From positions 472,938 through 536,937 of the forward strand of contig NC_009395.2 in the NCBI RefSeq assembly GCF_000002875.2: a stretch of DNA of 64,000 nucleotides. The letters are read 5' to 3'. Positions 19,301 through 28,056 of this stretch are shown here, one piece after another; position 1 is the stretch's first letter; each line of letters opens with the position of its first letter. The notes under the pieces were generated by a model. The model ran no database searches, was not told where the DNA came from, and was given only the letters and a program-made list of their open reading frames with translations. The position numbers and the translations under genes were made by a program. Origin of the DNA: Leishmania infantum JPCM5 (lineage: Eukaryota; Euglenozoa; Kinetoplastea; Trypanosomatida; Trypanosomatidae).

Positions 19301-22065
19301 TGGTGAGGGAGCACGTGCCGTCAGCGACGAGGCTCGGGTCTGGTGCGGGGGAGATGGCCTTCCGTCTTCCCATGAAGACCAAGGAAGCGTTCCCCAACCT
19401 GCTCGCCGAGATCGAGGGCCGCGGCTCGCAGCTTGGCGTCAGCGCCTACAGTGTCTCTGCCACGACGCTGGAGGAGATTTTCATTCAAATTGCGCAGCAG
19501 GGGGAGGCCAAGGAAGCGATGGAGCGGAAGCGGGAGCAGCTGACGGCGCCGTTCACCGGGACGACACCAGTGGCTGCCGCGGCATCTGCGGGCTCCTCTG
19601 CAAACCATGTGAGCGCGCTGGCCGACATCAGCACCGTGGATGGTGTTTGCCAGGAACCACCGCGGCCGTCGGATGTGTGGAATGTCGGCCTCATCGGGAA
19701 TGAGCTCGGTGTCTTGCACAGCCAGTTCAAGGCGATGCTGTGGAAGCGGCTCTGGAACGCCTTGCGCGACCTCCGGACGCAATTCTTCCAGATTGCGTGC
19801 CCGATGCTGTGTGTGCTGCTCGCAATGCTACTCACGCTCATCAAGCTATTCCAATACCCAGCCATCACGCTGTCCAGCGACCTATACGGCACAGTGGTCG
19901 AGATCGACGTGGTCGGATGTGAGTCGGCGATGAACTTGAGCATACCGTTCTCGTCGAAAGCCGTTACGGTGCAGCCGCCATCCGCGACGTCCATCGCAAC
20001 GCTTTCCTCCTACATGCTCGAAACGTACAACACTCACAAGGCGGAGCGGTACACCGGCCTGGTGTGCGTCGACGCGGTGACCTTCCCGCTACCGTTCACG
20101 CCAGAAAACAGGTCCGTTTCGGCCGTGATCTACAACACCTCGGGCCTGCACTCCAGCCCGATTGGCCTCTACAATCTCTACAACGGCTACTACATGGCGC
20201 ACCGCGGCAATAACGCCAGTGTGCTGACCACGGTCGTCCAAACGATGCCCAAGACCAAGACCGAGGTCGAAGTCCAGGATTCGATCTACGCCCTTATCAT
20301 CGCCATCGTCATCATGATCCCGTTCACGTTCATTCCGTCCACGTTCGTGTCGTGGATTGTAAAGGAGCGGGAGTGCAAGGCGCGACATCTGCAGAACGTG
20401 TCGGGGCTCTACTTCTCCGTCTACTGGCTCGCGAACTTCTTGTTTGACATCTGCTGCTACGTCATCACGATGTTCCTCATCATCATCGTCCTCGCTATCT
20501 TCAGCCGCGATGAGTACATTGGCGCGAGGGCTGTCGGTGCCACCATCGTGCTGTTCTTCCTCTACGGCCTCTCCGGCGTGGCCATGGCGTACGCTGTGAG
20601 CTTCCTGTTCAAGGAGCACTCCACAGCTCAGAACGTCGTCATGCTCGCCAACTTCATCACCGGCTTCCTGCTGGTTCTCTGCGTCTCGATGCTGTCTGTG
20701 TTCGAGTCCACAAAGAAGGTGGCCGAAGTCCTACCGTGGATCTTCCGCGTTGTGCCGAGCTTCTGCGTCGGCGAAGGCATCAGCAACCTCGCGAAACTGA
20801 AGTTAGAGGAGTCGTTCGGTACAACAAATACGCCGTGGTCCATGTCCGTGGTAGGCTGGCCGTGCGTGTACATGGCGGCCGGGTTGCCTTTCTACGTCCT
20901 TGTCACCCTCTTCGTTGATCACCCCGGACGGCGGCAACGGACGCAGCGGCTCTTCCACGACCCCGACGCGGAGCCGGACTTTGTCGAGAACGAAGACGAG
21001 GACGTCATGGCGGAGCGCCGAAGCGTGCTCGAGTGTGAGGCGCGCCAGAGCGACCTCGTGCGCGTCGAGAACATGAGCAAGGTGTACTCTAACGGTAAGG
21101 TGGCGGTGCGCAACGTCACCTTCGGCGTCCGCCCCGGGGAGGTGTTTGGGTTCCTCGGCACGAACGGTGCTGGGAAGACGACGACGATTTCGATACTGTG
21201 CCAGGAGATTTACCCGACAACTGGCCGCGCGTCCATCTGTGGCAACGACATCGTGACGAAGAGCCGCGAGGCGCTGCAGTGCATCGGGTACTGCCCGCAG
21301 TTCGACGCGTGCCTGGACCTGCTGACGGTGAAAGAGCACCTGGAGCTGTACGCGGGCGTGCGGGCCATCTCGTACGACTGTCGCAAGCGCGTGGTGGAGG
21401 GGCTGCTGGCTTTGTGCGAGTTGACGAACTACAAGCATACCCTGGCGCACGACCTGTCCGGTGGCAACCGGCGCAAGCTGTCTGTGGCGCTTTCTCTCAT
21501 TGGAGGGCCTCGAGTGGTCTTCCTGGACGAGCCGTCGGCCGGCATGGACCCTGTGGCGCGGCGCGGGTTATGGACCGCAATCGAGGCAGTCGCCGACAAC
21601 AGCTCCGTTGTGCTGACGACGCACCACCTGGAGGAGGTGGAGGCGCTTGCGCATCGCGTGGCGATCATGGTGGATGGCACCCTGCGCTGCATCGGCGACA
21701 AGACTCACCTGAAGAACAAGTTCGGCACCGGCTTCGAGGTGAATGTGCGCATCCGTTCTGATGATGAGGCGCTGAAAGAGGCTGTGCAGAACTTCTTCAG
21801 CGAGAGCTTCCCGGGATCCTCGCTGCGCGAGTACCGTGCACGCCGCTTTACTTTCGAGCTGCCCCCCGGTACGAAGCTGCCGAGGACATTCAGGCTTATG
21901 GAGGAACACGCGTCGGCGCTGGGGGCGACGGACTACAGCGTGTCACAGACGTCGATTGAGCAGGTCTTCATGCAGATCAGCGAGGAGGCCGAGCGGCAGC
22001 ACGAGGCTGAGGAGGCGGAGCAGCTTGCCCAGACGACGAAGAGCTACTGCACGTGCTGCTGCTAG
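16375..22065 (+). CDS. ABCA: ABCA-subfamily ABC transporter, gene A (full-size, TMD-NBD x2)
   Basis: The 1896-aa full transporter has a cytoplasmic N-terminus (1 to about 165) followed by TM1 near 165-190. Extracellular loop 1 covers about 189-447 and has several N-glycosylation sequons. TM2-6 lie within about 477-700. NBD1 has Walker A GHNGAGKTT at 766-774, GYCPQHN Q-loop, LSGGQ from 865, DE 889-890 and H-loop His921. TMD2 starts with a TM near 1139-1161, then loop 2 and five further TMs. NBD2 has Walker A GTNGAGKTT at 1595-1603, LSGGN from 1694, catalytic Glu1719 and H-loop His1750. The C-terminal SVSQTSIEQVFMQ motif is typical of ABCA proteins, and the chain ends in CTCCC, possibly acylated. 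Both ATP sites look intact. ABCA proteins usually move lipids; Leishmania members have been linked to phospholipid movement and vesicle traffic. The open frame begins at a GTG (16,306), but 16,375 is the first ATG. Confidence 0.93.
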   Translation: MGAANKKTQRDRAASGMSTLSPPRRTRETALCDGTENSPDSCAVQRPGERTCLKPLNNGGAQSGPTSSAQRHSEGDEVELRNVNEVDKSGFGVGGDSHKGGSSRSTGDALEDGKDKYDVYMRAVEAQRRSETSTSLSSDCSSFCFQLVVTVKRMLILQSRDPLSLACELITPIFFLVGSIILWGVIKKGFVPASDYFSVAGESITNAVMTQATGMMCYNATLTGGVPIEGLLECREFLKKPLFLPTLLCAESNITGAPVGLCVSEMYALSAYATMRGYATRNTTRVPTVDEMILLQWAWRLLYQWSGVSLDRFQTVDSAMLSSGTLYFAPASTETEALVAYFRKTSIYFQYVYGGTFATVAEAEARVQSRTWRDPPIWGIVQVSNLTAEMFDVAIRLNATALPRTKWMLARYYVGGVVTEGPVMYILSGFTTLQQTVYHYFLTRILGTTSTPSAELLMLPAPTRGYRDDQFLAYGGRFVPLILVLGFLYPVSQMTKRIVLEKELRLREAMLIMGLSEVVMYTAWFLIYVVQYAAVSLIMAILLRATYLAKSNFGIVFFLLFFFSLSIITLSGLMAVFFNKARLSAILAPLIYFALAIPLFTVQNLQGPAQIGFSFLSPSGLAVGVTILFSHELSGGMTGSDLTYFRDSPKMLAVIIILFMDFIIYLVLMLYLDAVLPKQWGTPKHPLFFIMEPVRWCCRSKTRVLEGGADGRAEDGVFEEITEGGADYAVCATGLRKEYSRGGKRFVAVNNLYWGMREGEISVLLGHNGAGKTTTMNMMTGMVSADAGDCYIYGYSVRNQLEKARQQIGYCPQHNILWPNMTCYEHLWYYAALKGLRGAAQEEAISRMLAGVDLQDKRDCPSKMLSGGQKRKLSVAVAFVGCSRLVFLDEPTAGMDVGARRYTWGLLRAMAKYHTILLSTHFMDEADLLGDSVAIMSKGCLQCAGSNMFLKAKLGVGYVLTLSVVAHVDRMAVAGMVREHVPSATRLGSGAGEMAFRLPMKTKEAFPNLLAEIEGRGSQLGVSAYSVSATTLEEIFIQIAQQGEAKEAMERKREQLTAPFTGTTPVAAAASAGSSANHVSALADISTVDGVCQEPPRPSDVWNVGLIGNELGVLHSQFKAMLWKRLWNALRDLRTQFFQIACPMLCVLLAMLLTLIKLFQYPAITLSSDLYGTVVEIDVVGCESAMNLSIPFSSKAVTVQPPSATSIATLSSYMLETYNTHKAERYTGLVCVDAVTFPLPFTPENRSVSAVIYNTSGLHSSPIGLYNLYNGYYMAHRGNNASVLTTVVQTMPKTKTEVEVQDSIYALIIAIVIMIPFTFIPSTFVSWIVKERECKARHLQNVSGLYFSVYWLANFLFDICCYVITMFLIIIVLAIFSRDEYIGARAVGATIVLFFLYGLSGVAMAYAVSFLFKEHSTAQNVVMLANFITGFLLVLCVSMLSVFESTKKVAEVLPWIFRVVPSFCVGEGISNLAKLKLEESFGTTNTPWSMSVVGWPCVYMAAGLPFYVLVTLFVDHPGRRQRTQRLFHDPDAEPDFVENEDEDVMAERRSVLECEARQSDLVRVENMSKVYSNGKVAVRNVTFGVRPGEVFGFLGTNGAGKTTTISILCQEIYPTTGRASICGNDIVTKSREALQCIGYCPQFDACLDLLTVKEHLELYAGVRAISYDCRKRVVEGLLALCELTNYKHTLAHDLSGGNRRKLSVALSLIGGPRVVFLDEPSAGMDPVARRGLWTAIEAVADNSSVVLTTHHLEEVEALAHRVAIMVDGTLRCIGDKTHLKNKFGTGFEVNVRIRSDDEALKEAVQNFFSESFPGSSLREYRARRFTFELPPGTKLPRTFRLMEEHASALGATDYSVSQTSIEQVFMQISEEAERQHEAEEAEQLAQTTKSYCTCCC

Positions 22066-22138
22066 CGCGGTGGTAGTTTGGAGAGGCGAGGGGAAGGGAG
22101 AAGCGGGGCTGCCGCGATCGTCTGCTGTGGCGGTGTGT

Positions 22139-22155
22139 GGGTGGGTGGGTGGGGG
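22139..22155 (+). promoter_or_regulatory. G-quadruplex motif in 3' region of ABCA gene A
   Basis: The sequence G3-T-G3-T-G3-T-G5 begins 74 nt after the stop codon on the sense strand. Single-T loops give the most stable parallel quadruplex geometry in DNA or RNA. It is identical in the second copy at 44,827-44,843. A regulatory role in the 3' UTR is speculation. Confidence 0.6.
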
Positions 22156-22920
22156 AGCAGCGGAGGAGAGGCAAGGAGGCGAAGTTGTGCGTGTCTCCTG
22201 TCTTTCTTGGCATGCTGTGATGGCGCGGAAACAGCCCCAGGCAAGGCGGACGTCGAAGGCTAAAGCGCGCTTCTTCGGTTGGGCTTGCTCCGCCCAGTGA
22301 GCGCGCACTGCCCTCTGGTCTCATTCTCGTTACACGGCGCCGATTTGTTAACGCCCCGCCCAACCATGCGCGGCGCTCTCGTGTCTGCGTCTGCTCCTCC
22401 TGCCTGTGCGTGCTTTTGTTCCTCGCCTCGCGTCGAGTGGGGGTGGGCGGTCCTCCTCGTCGTTGTTCGCGTTTCGTGCCGTGCCCACCGCTCGAGCGCT
22501 ATGGGTCTCTCTGCACACACATACACACATCTAGGTATCACTATACACACGCGTGTATGTATATATACATGCACATGCATGCACATAGAGAGACAGACAT
22601 GTGTATATGTATACATGCATATCATTCTATGCATGCATGTGAGCATGCGTGTGTATATACATGTGTATGTGTGTATGTGTAAGACGCGGCTCGTTCTCGG
22701 CCTTTCCGCTGTCACGAGTGTCCTCCGCTTGTCGCGACGGGTCAGCCGATTCCCGTTCTTTTTTTTGTTTGTCTTCATCTATTTGTGCTTCGCCTATTAT
22801 GCTCATGCTTACGACGTGCATCCGTGCGTGCTTGCTCGCTTTTGTTTTTGTTGCTGCCGAGGTCCACATCTTATCCTCGTCGCAGCTTGCCTATACCGAG
22901 TACATCTATGCATGCATATG

Positions 22921-22939
22921 TATATATATATATATATAT
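22921..22939. repeat. (TA)n microsatellite, copy 1
   Basis: A TA run of about nine units lies downstream of gene A. The equivalent site in copy 2 (about 45,608-45,626) differs in flanking bases, so it may be useful as a copy-specific marker. Confidence 0.85.
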
Positions 22940-23375
22940 TTGCTTTGTGCGCACGCGCGTCGGGTCGCTCCTCTGCCCAGTCGCTGTGCTGTGCTCTTGG
23001 GGGCACCCCTTTTCTTTTCGAAGTAACCATTCTTTTCCTTTTTTCGGCCATTGGTGCCGTGGCTATGCTTCTGCATCGCCTGCGGACTCAATCATTGATT
23101 GCGTTCGCTCGGGATTAGGGGGAGGGGGTCGCGCTTACATATATGCGTGCATGTGCTGCTGGCGCCGTGCTTACTCCGTCTCTCTGGCATCGCTGCTGTA
23201 TCTTGAGCTGCGCGAGCTGTGTGTGGTCTGCCGATGATGTCTCCTCACACACCACCACCGCCTCCCGTGCTCCACTGAATTCCCGCTTCCGTGCCAGAGC
23301 GTCGAACGCTGTGCGATGCGCGTGTGCGCATGGGCGCTGACTCCCTCCTCTCTCCCGCGTCCTTTTCAGCGTACG

Positions 23376-23573
23376 ATGCTTGCTGTTGTCACGCAGACAC
23401 CAATAAAAAAGATATCGGCAGCGTGCGATCTCAGACCGACAACGAAGACGCGCCCGCATAGCACGCCGCGAATGCACAGCGGTGGCTACACGCGTAAAGC
23501 GCAGGAGCACAGTAAAGGGGCAAAAGGCGCGAACGGCGGCTTCTGTGGAGCGGTACGGCAGCCCAGCGACTAG
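23376..23573 (+). CDS. Possible small ORF of 65 aa (hypothetical)
   Basis: The ATG at 23,376 sits 6 nt after an AG (23,368-23,369) at the end of a strong pyrimidine tract (23,341-23,367), an ideal trans-splice context. The peptide is basic (TQTPIKKISAACDLRPTTK, then GGYTRKAQEHSKGAKGANGG) with no recognised domain, signal peptide or membrane segment. It is conserved in the second block (46,069-46,266), but so is the surrounding non-coding DNA, so conservation says little. It could equally be the 5' UTR acceptor region of an ancestral ABCA copy now reduced to the adjacent pseudogene. Low confidence. Confidence 0.25.
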   Translation: MLAVVTQTPIKKISAACDLRPTTKTRPHSTPRMHSGGYTRKAQEHSKGAKGANGGFCGAVRQPSD

Positions 23574-24296
23574 GGTGATGGCGGCGAGCAGGCAGGCGTG
23601 TGCAACCCCCTTCCCTGTGCCTCACTGGTGCCGCTGACCTTTGCCGCCGATGCTGATTCTGCGTGATGCGTTGCACACTCGTTTGAGAGCACCGCAGCCG
23701 CAGCACGAAATGGCACGACCGCACGCACAGAGAAATGACCCCAACGACACACAAGGCGCTGTGCCCGACCTGCATCTTCCGAGCGACGTCCCCACTTCAA
23801 CGTTTTCCTCTCTCATTTCGTTTTTACGGCCCTTTTTGCTCTCTCGTCTTTCCGACTGCTGCACTTCCCCGCCCCTGCCCGCATCGACCCACCCCCCTTC
23901 CCCCTCTCCGCGCACCCCCGAAGCGAGCACACGCAACTCGTTTGATCAGCCCTCCCGCAGCCCTCCCGACACCGTGCAGCGTCACAGCGACGGTGGAGGC
24001 GACATGTCTGCTTCCACATTATGCTGCATGTGGGCAGGCGCTGCTCCGTGGCGGAGCATGGCCCGCATGGATTGGGATGACGGCGCAACCGCAGTGCTGC
24101 CGCGCCTTGTACGCGAACGGCGTCTACTCGCTTTCCTCCGCCAGCGACGATAGTGGGAGCTCCAGCGCCACGAGAAGAGTCATGCGCTGCCGGGGCAGAC
24201 CAAATACACGTCGAAAAGGAGACCGCCCGTCGCTGCTCTTCTCCTTTGCCTTCCCCTTGCCCTGTTGCAACCTTCTCTGCTTCCGTCGTGAGTGCA

Positions 24297-26530
24297 CCCG
24301 ACGCTGGCGGCGGACTGCTGCATGCACTACGCGCTGATGCTGTACCTGGACGCCGCTGTGCCGCAGGCGTGTGGCACGCCGAAGCACGCGCTGTTCTTCA
24401 TAACGGAGCCGGTGCGGTGGTGCTGCGGATCGAGTGCGCGCGTGCTGGAGGGCGGCGCCGACGGGCGCGGTGGACTACGAGGTGAACGAGACTCACTTGA
24501 CGGGTGCGCAGGCGCTGTCGGACTACCTGCTGGATACGTGGTACGTGCACGACATGCCGCGCTACGGCGCTGTGTCGTGCATTGATCGGAACGTGACGGC
24601 GCTGCTGAGATTTGCGGATGAGTGGCGCGGCACCAACGTGAACGTGTTCCTGTACAACTCCTCCTCGCACCATCAGGCTGGGCTGAACCTCGCAACGTAC
24701 TACGACCTGTTCATCAAGTCCTTCCTCGGCCGCGACAGCGCGTTCATGCGGTACAAGGTGGAGCTGTTCAACGAGCCTGCGAGCCAGTCGCAGCTGGGCT
24801 TCATCTTCATTGGCGCCCTGGTGATGATCCCGTTCACGTTCCTGCCGGCGAACCCTGTTGCGTGGGTGGTGAAGGAGCGGCAGTGCGGGTCGCGGCACCT
24901 GCAGGACCTGTGCGGGCTGAGCTTCTTCGTGTACTGGACGGCCAACTATACATTCGACATGCTGGCCTACTTTGTCACGACGCTGCTGTGCATCCTCATC
25001 TTCTGTATCTTCAGCCGGCAGGATTTCGTCGGGCCGGACCGTGCTGGCGGCACGTTTATGCTGCTCATGGTCTACGGGCTCACGAGCACCGCTGGCGCGT
25101 ACGCGCTGAGCTTCCTGTTCAAGGAGCACTCGTCTGCGCAGACGATCGTGATGGGTGTCGGCTTTGTTGCCGGGTTCCTTCTGTTGATGCTGGTGTACGT
25201 GCTGGCGCTGGATCCAAGCAACGTGGACACGTCAGACAAGATGCGGTGGGAATTCCGGTTGATCCCGTCGTACTGCATCGGCGAGGGGCTCATCGGGCTG
25301 CTGATGCTGGACAGCAAGCTGGCCATGGGCACCGCAACCAGTGCTTGGGACATGGACCAGCTTGGGTGGCCGCTGCTGTACATGGCAGTGGAGCTCCCTG
25401 CGTTCTGGCTGATCGTTCTGTGCGTGGACCACCCGGCGGTGAGGCGGTGCCTGCAGCGGCTGCGCTACAACCGCGACGCGGAGCCAATCATCCCGAGCGA
25501 CGAGGACTCGGACGTGGAGGACGAGCGCGAGGCTGTGTACGAGGCGGGGCAGATGGGCGACACGACGAGCGACGTTGTGCGAGTGGTGAACCTGCAGAAG
25601 CGGTACGGGAACGGTAACATTGCTGTGAAGGGCATCACGTTCTCGATCTTCCCCGGGGAGGTGTTCGGCTTTCTCGGCACGAACGGTGCTGGCAAGACGA
25701 CGACGATTTCGATGCTGTGCCAGCAGTTCCTGCCGACGGGCGGCAGCGCGTACGTGTGCGGGTACGACATCGTTGAGCAGAGCAAGGAGGCGCTGCAGTG
25801 CATCGGGTACTGCCCGCAGTTCGACGCGACGCTGGACCTGCTCACTGTGGAGGAGCAGCTGGAGCTGTACGCTGGGATCCGCGGGATCGTGCGTGCGGAG
25901 TGGCCTGCGCTCGTGGACGCGCTGTGCACGCTGTGCGAGCTAACGATGTACCGCAAGACGGTGACGAGTGCGCTCTCCGGTGGCAACCGGCGCAAGCTGT
26001 CTGTGGCGATAGCGCTGGTGGGCGGTCCGCAGGTGGTCTTCCTGGACGAGCCGTCGGCCGGCATGGACCCTGTGGCGCGACGCGGGATGTGGACTGCGAT
26101 CCAGCGCGCCGCGGGGCACTGCTCCGTTGTGCTGACGACGCACCACCTGGAGGAGGTGGAGGCGCTCGCGGACATTGTGGCGATCATGGTGCGCGGGTAC
26201 GTGCGGTGCGTCGGCGACAAGGTGCACCTGAAGAACAAGTTCGGCAGCGCCTTCGAGGTGAGCGTGCGGCTCGCGTCGGCGCAGCACGCGGAGCTCTTTG
26301 CGTCGTTCATGCAGGCGGCGTTCCCCGACGCTGTGCGGAGCGAAGGCGAGGGTCGGCGGCTCGTGTACCAGCTGCCGCGCGATCGCGGCTTCGGCGACGT
26401 GTTCCAGACGTTCCAGGCGAACAAGGAGCAGCTGCACATCACGGGCTACAGCGTGTCGCAGACAGCCCATTCGGCGGATGGATTTTCCAGTTTTTCCTGG
26501 GGTCACGGTGTGGTAGTTGAGGGTAGCTGA
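24297..26530 (+). pseudogene. ABCA pseudogene 1 (lacks N-terminal half and NBD1; frameshifted junction)
   Basis: This is a remnant of a gene-B-like ABCA transporter. It starts at the last helix of TMD1 (YALMLYLDAAVPQACGTPKH) and runs to EGGADGRG. It then jumps at a 12-bp identity (24,458-24,469, ccgacgggcgcg) into the loop-2 sequence VDYEVNETHLTGAQ. Gene B carries the same 12 bp at 30,419-30,430 and 31,729-31,740, so 1310 bp including all of NBD1 is missing and the frame shifts by two. From the junction on, the 3' half (TMD2 plus NBD2 with GTNGAGKTT, LSGGN, FLDEPSAGMD, TTHHLEE) is almost identical to gene B. The end diverges after YSVSQT into an unrelated tail stopping at 26,528-26,530. TM1, loop 1 and a natural start are absent, so a working full transporter is not expected. 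Confidence 0.85.
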
Positions 26531-28056
26531 CGAAGGGGTGGTGAAATTGTGTTTTTGGTCAACTTGTTGCTGTGCATGCGTGTGCAAGCAAAGGCGTTGA
26601 AGCGGTGCGGCTGCTGTGCGTTCGCAATTTTTTTTTGTTGGTTTGGCGCTGCTAATCTTCGTGTATGTTCTGTCAGCGCGCGTGCGGCACTCTTCTTGTG
26701 TCTTAACACTGCGGAAGTGTGCTGGCTCGTGGAGAATTTTGACGGCTTTCATGCCAACATGCGAAAAGACAACGCCTGCGTGTGCGCGCGGCCGAGAGAA
26801 TAGCGCCGAGGAGTATGCCTCTGCCATTAGGCGCGCGAAGTTGTTGCTGTGTCTCTCTCTCTCTGTGAGATTGCCGGCTGGAGCCCCTCTTCTGCTGCCT
26901 GGGTAGCGGCAAGCGCTACATGACTGGAGTTGCTGCTCAGCATTCTCGTCCACTAACTCTCGAGGAGGGGGGGCTTCCTATCCACAGTGGCGTGGAGCAT
27001 TGCCGGTCCCGATTCGTTTCTTCGGACCCGCACTCAGTGCGTTGTCCGGTGCCGTCCTTCTTCACCATCCTCCATGCTGCCTCCGTTGTTGTTCCGCTGC
27101 TCGCTTGGCTGCATCTGTCCGGAGTATCCTCGACAACATCGCGGTTCATCTGTTACCGCTCACGTAACATCGCATGCGAATGAGTTGCCACATCGTCACA
27201 GGAAGAAGCACACCAGCGCCACTAGCAGGAATTGGTGCCGAACGAGCTCGTCTTCAGAGCTCCTTGAATCGTGTATGTTGCTGGTATCCGGCGGCAGTGG
27301 AGGCCTCCTGCTCACACCCTTTTCGACTGCACTTGCCAACGGCTGCGTGCGTGGACGTCCATTGGTGGCGGTGGCTGATCAACCAACACAAAGCCATCAT
27401 ACGAATGCGCAGAGGCAAGAGCGAAGTGGCACTTGACTCTTACACAGACCGAACCCGCGTGGACGTTGCCCGGCTCCCGCGCGCGCGTGCGTGTGTGTGT
27501 GTGCCCGCGCCTACTGTGTGCGGGAGAATCGCGAGGTGCAAGTGCATGCGCGCACGAGCCTGTATGCGAGTGCTCCGTGTCTCTGACCTGCTGCCCCCTT
27601 TTTTAGTTGTTTTTTTTTTTATTTGTTTCGCACACTGGCAACTCGCGGCATCGCGTCTCGACACGCTTGCCACCTCCTTCCGCATCCTGCCGCTGCTGTT
27701 GGTGCGGCTCCCTTTTTCTTTTCAGAGTAGCGCACGCGCTTCGCCTCTTCTGCTTTTCTTGTGTGAGTCTGCTCGTCCTCAGCGCCCCGTGCACCGAGCC
27801 GTTCTGCGGGTCTCGCGCCCTGCGCCTTCTTCCGTGTGGCTATTGTTCCTCTCCGCTGGCCTCTGCACGCAGGTGCTTCTCTCATTCGCACCGCCCTTAT
27901 TCCCCTTGTGCCCATCAGCCACTGCCGCCCTCTGTCCCTCCACGTTGCTTCGCGGTCGCTGTCGCAGTGGTGGTAGTGGTTGGCGTGGTGCCTTCGCCTT
28001 ATTCTTTTTTCTTTGCCCTGCCGTCGCGCTGACGCTTCCACGGCTAGATCTTAATC
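26531..28056. other. Unique spacer between ABCA pseudogene 1 and gene B
   Basis: The 1.5-kb stretch lies outside the duplication and has no recognised gene. It includes a T-run (26,629-26,636), an alternating CG/GT segment near 27,479-27,503, and a T-rich pyrimidine tract at 27,598-27,625. A further tract at 27,991-28,020 leads to the gene B acceptor. Confidence 0.5.
27991..28047 (+). promoter_or_regulatory. Predicted spliced-leader acceptor for ABCA gene B
   Basis: A pyrimidine-rich tract (about 27,991-28,020) is followed by an AG at 28,046-28,047, the first AG after the tract and 9 nt before the gene B ATG. Inferred from sequence. Confidence 0.45.

Larger units (their letters stand above)
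22066..24296. other. Duplicated spacer between ABCA gene A and its pseudogene
   Basis: The 2.2-kb stretch has no firmly supported gene. It contains a perfect four-tract G-quadruplex motif (22,139-22,155), an alternating purine-pyrimidine TATA/CATG-rich segment (22,515-22,680), a TA run (22,921-22,939), and a polypyrimidine-AG site at 23,341-23,369 followed by a 65-codon ORF. The part next to the pseudogene (about 24,000-24,296) may hold decayed ABCA sequence, but this could not be confirmed by eye. Confidence 0.5.
12081..26463 (+). repeat. Large segmental duplication, copy 1
   Basis: This block is repeated in direct orientation at 34,769-47,956, with offsets drifting only from 22,688 to 22,685 to 22,692 bp. 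Homology starts at tatatggatg in alternating purine-pyrimidine sequence and ends inside the ABCA C-terminal motif (gcgtgtcgcagac). Copy 1 retains about 1.2 kb of pseudogene sequence that copy 2 lacks. Spacers differ by only a handful of bases over kilobases, for example catcat versus cat near 12,496. Both copies carry one ABCA gene plus one ABCA pseudogene. Confidence 0.95.

Noticed and set aside
25465..26442. 325-codon minus-strand open frame opposite NBD2 (repeated at 32,736-33,713)
   Set aside because: Antisense shadow of conserved NBD2 codons; Ser/Thr/Pro-rich with no family resemblance.
24434..26530. Treating pseudogene 1 as an intact half-size ABC transporter
   Set aside because: The frame starts at a GTG within the shifted linker, lacks TM1 and NBD1, has a foreign C-terminus, and sits at a clear deletion junction.
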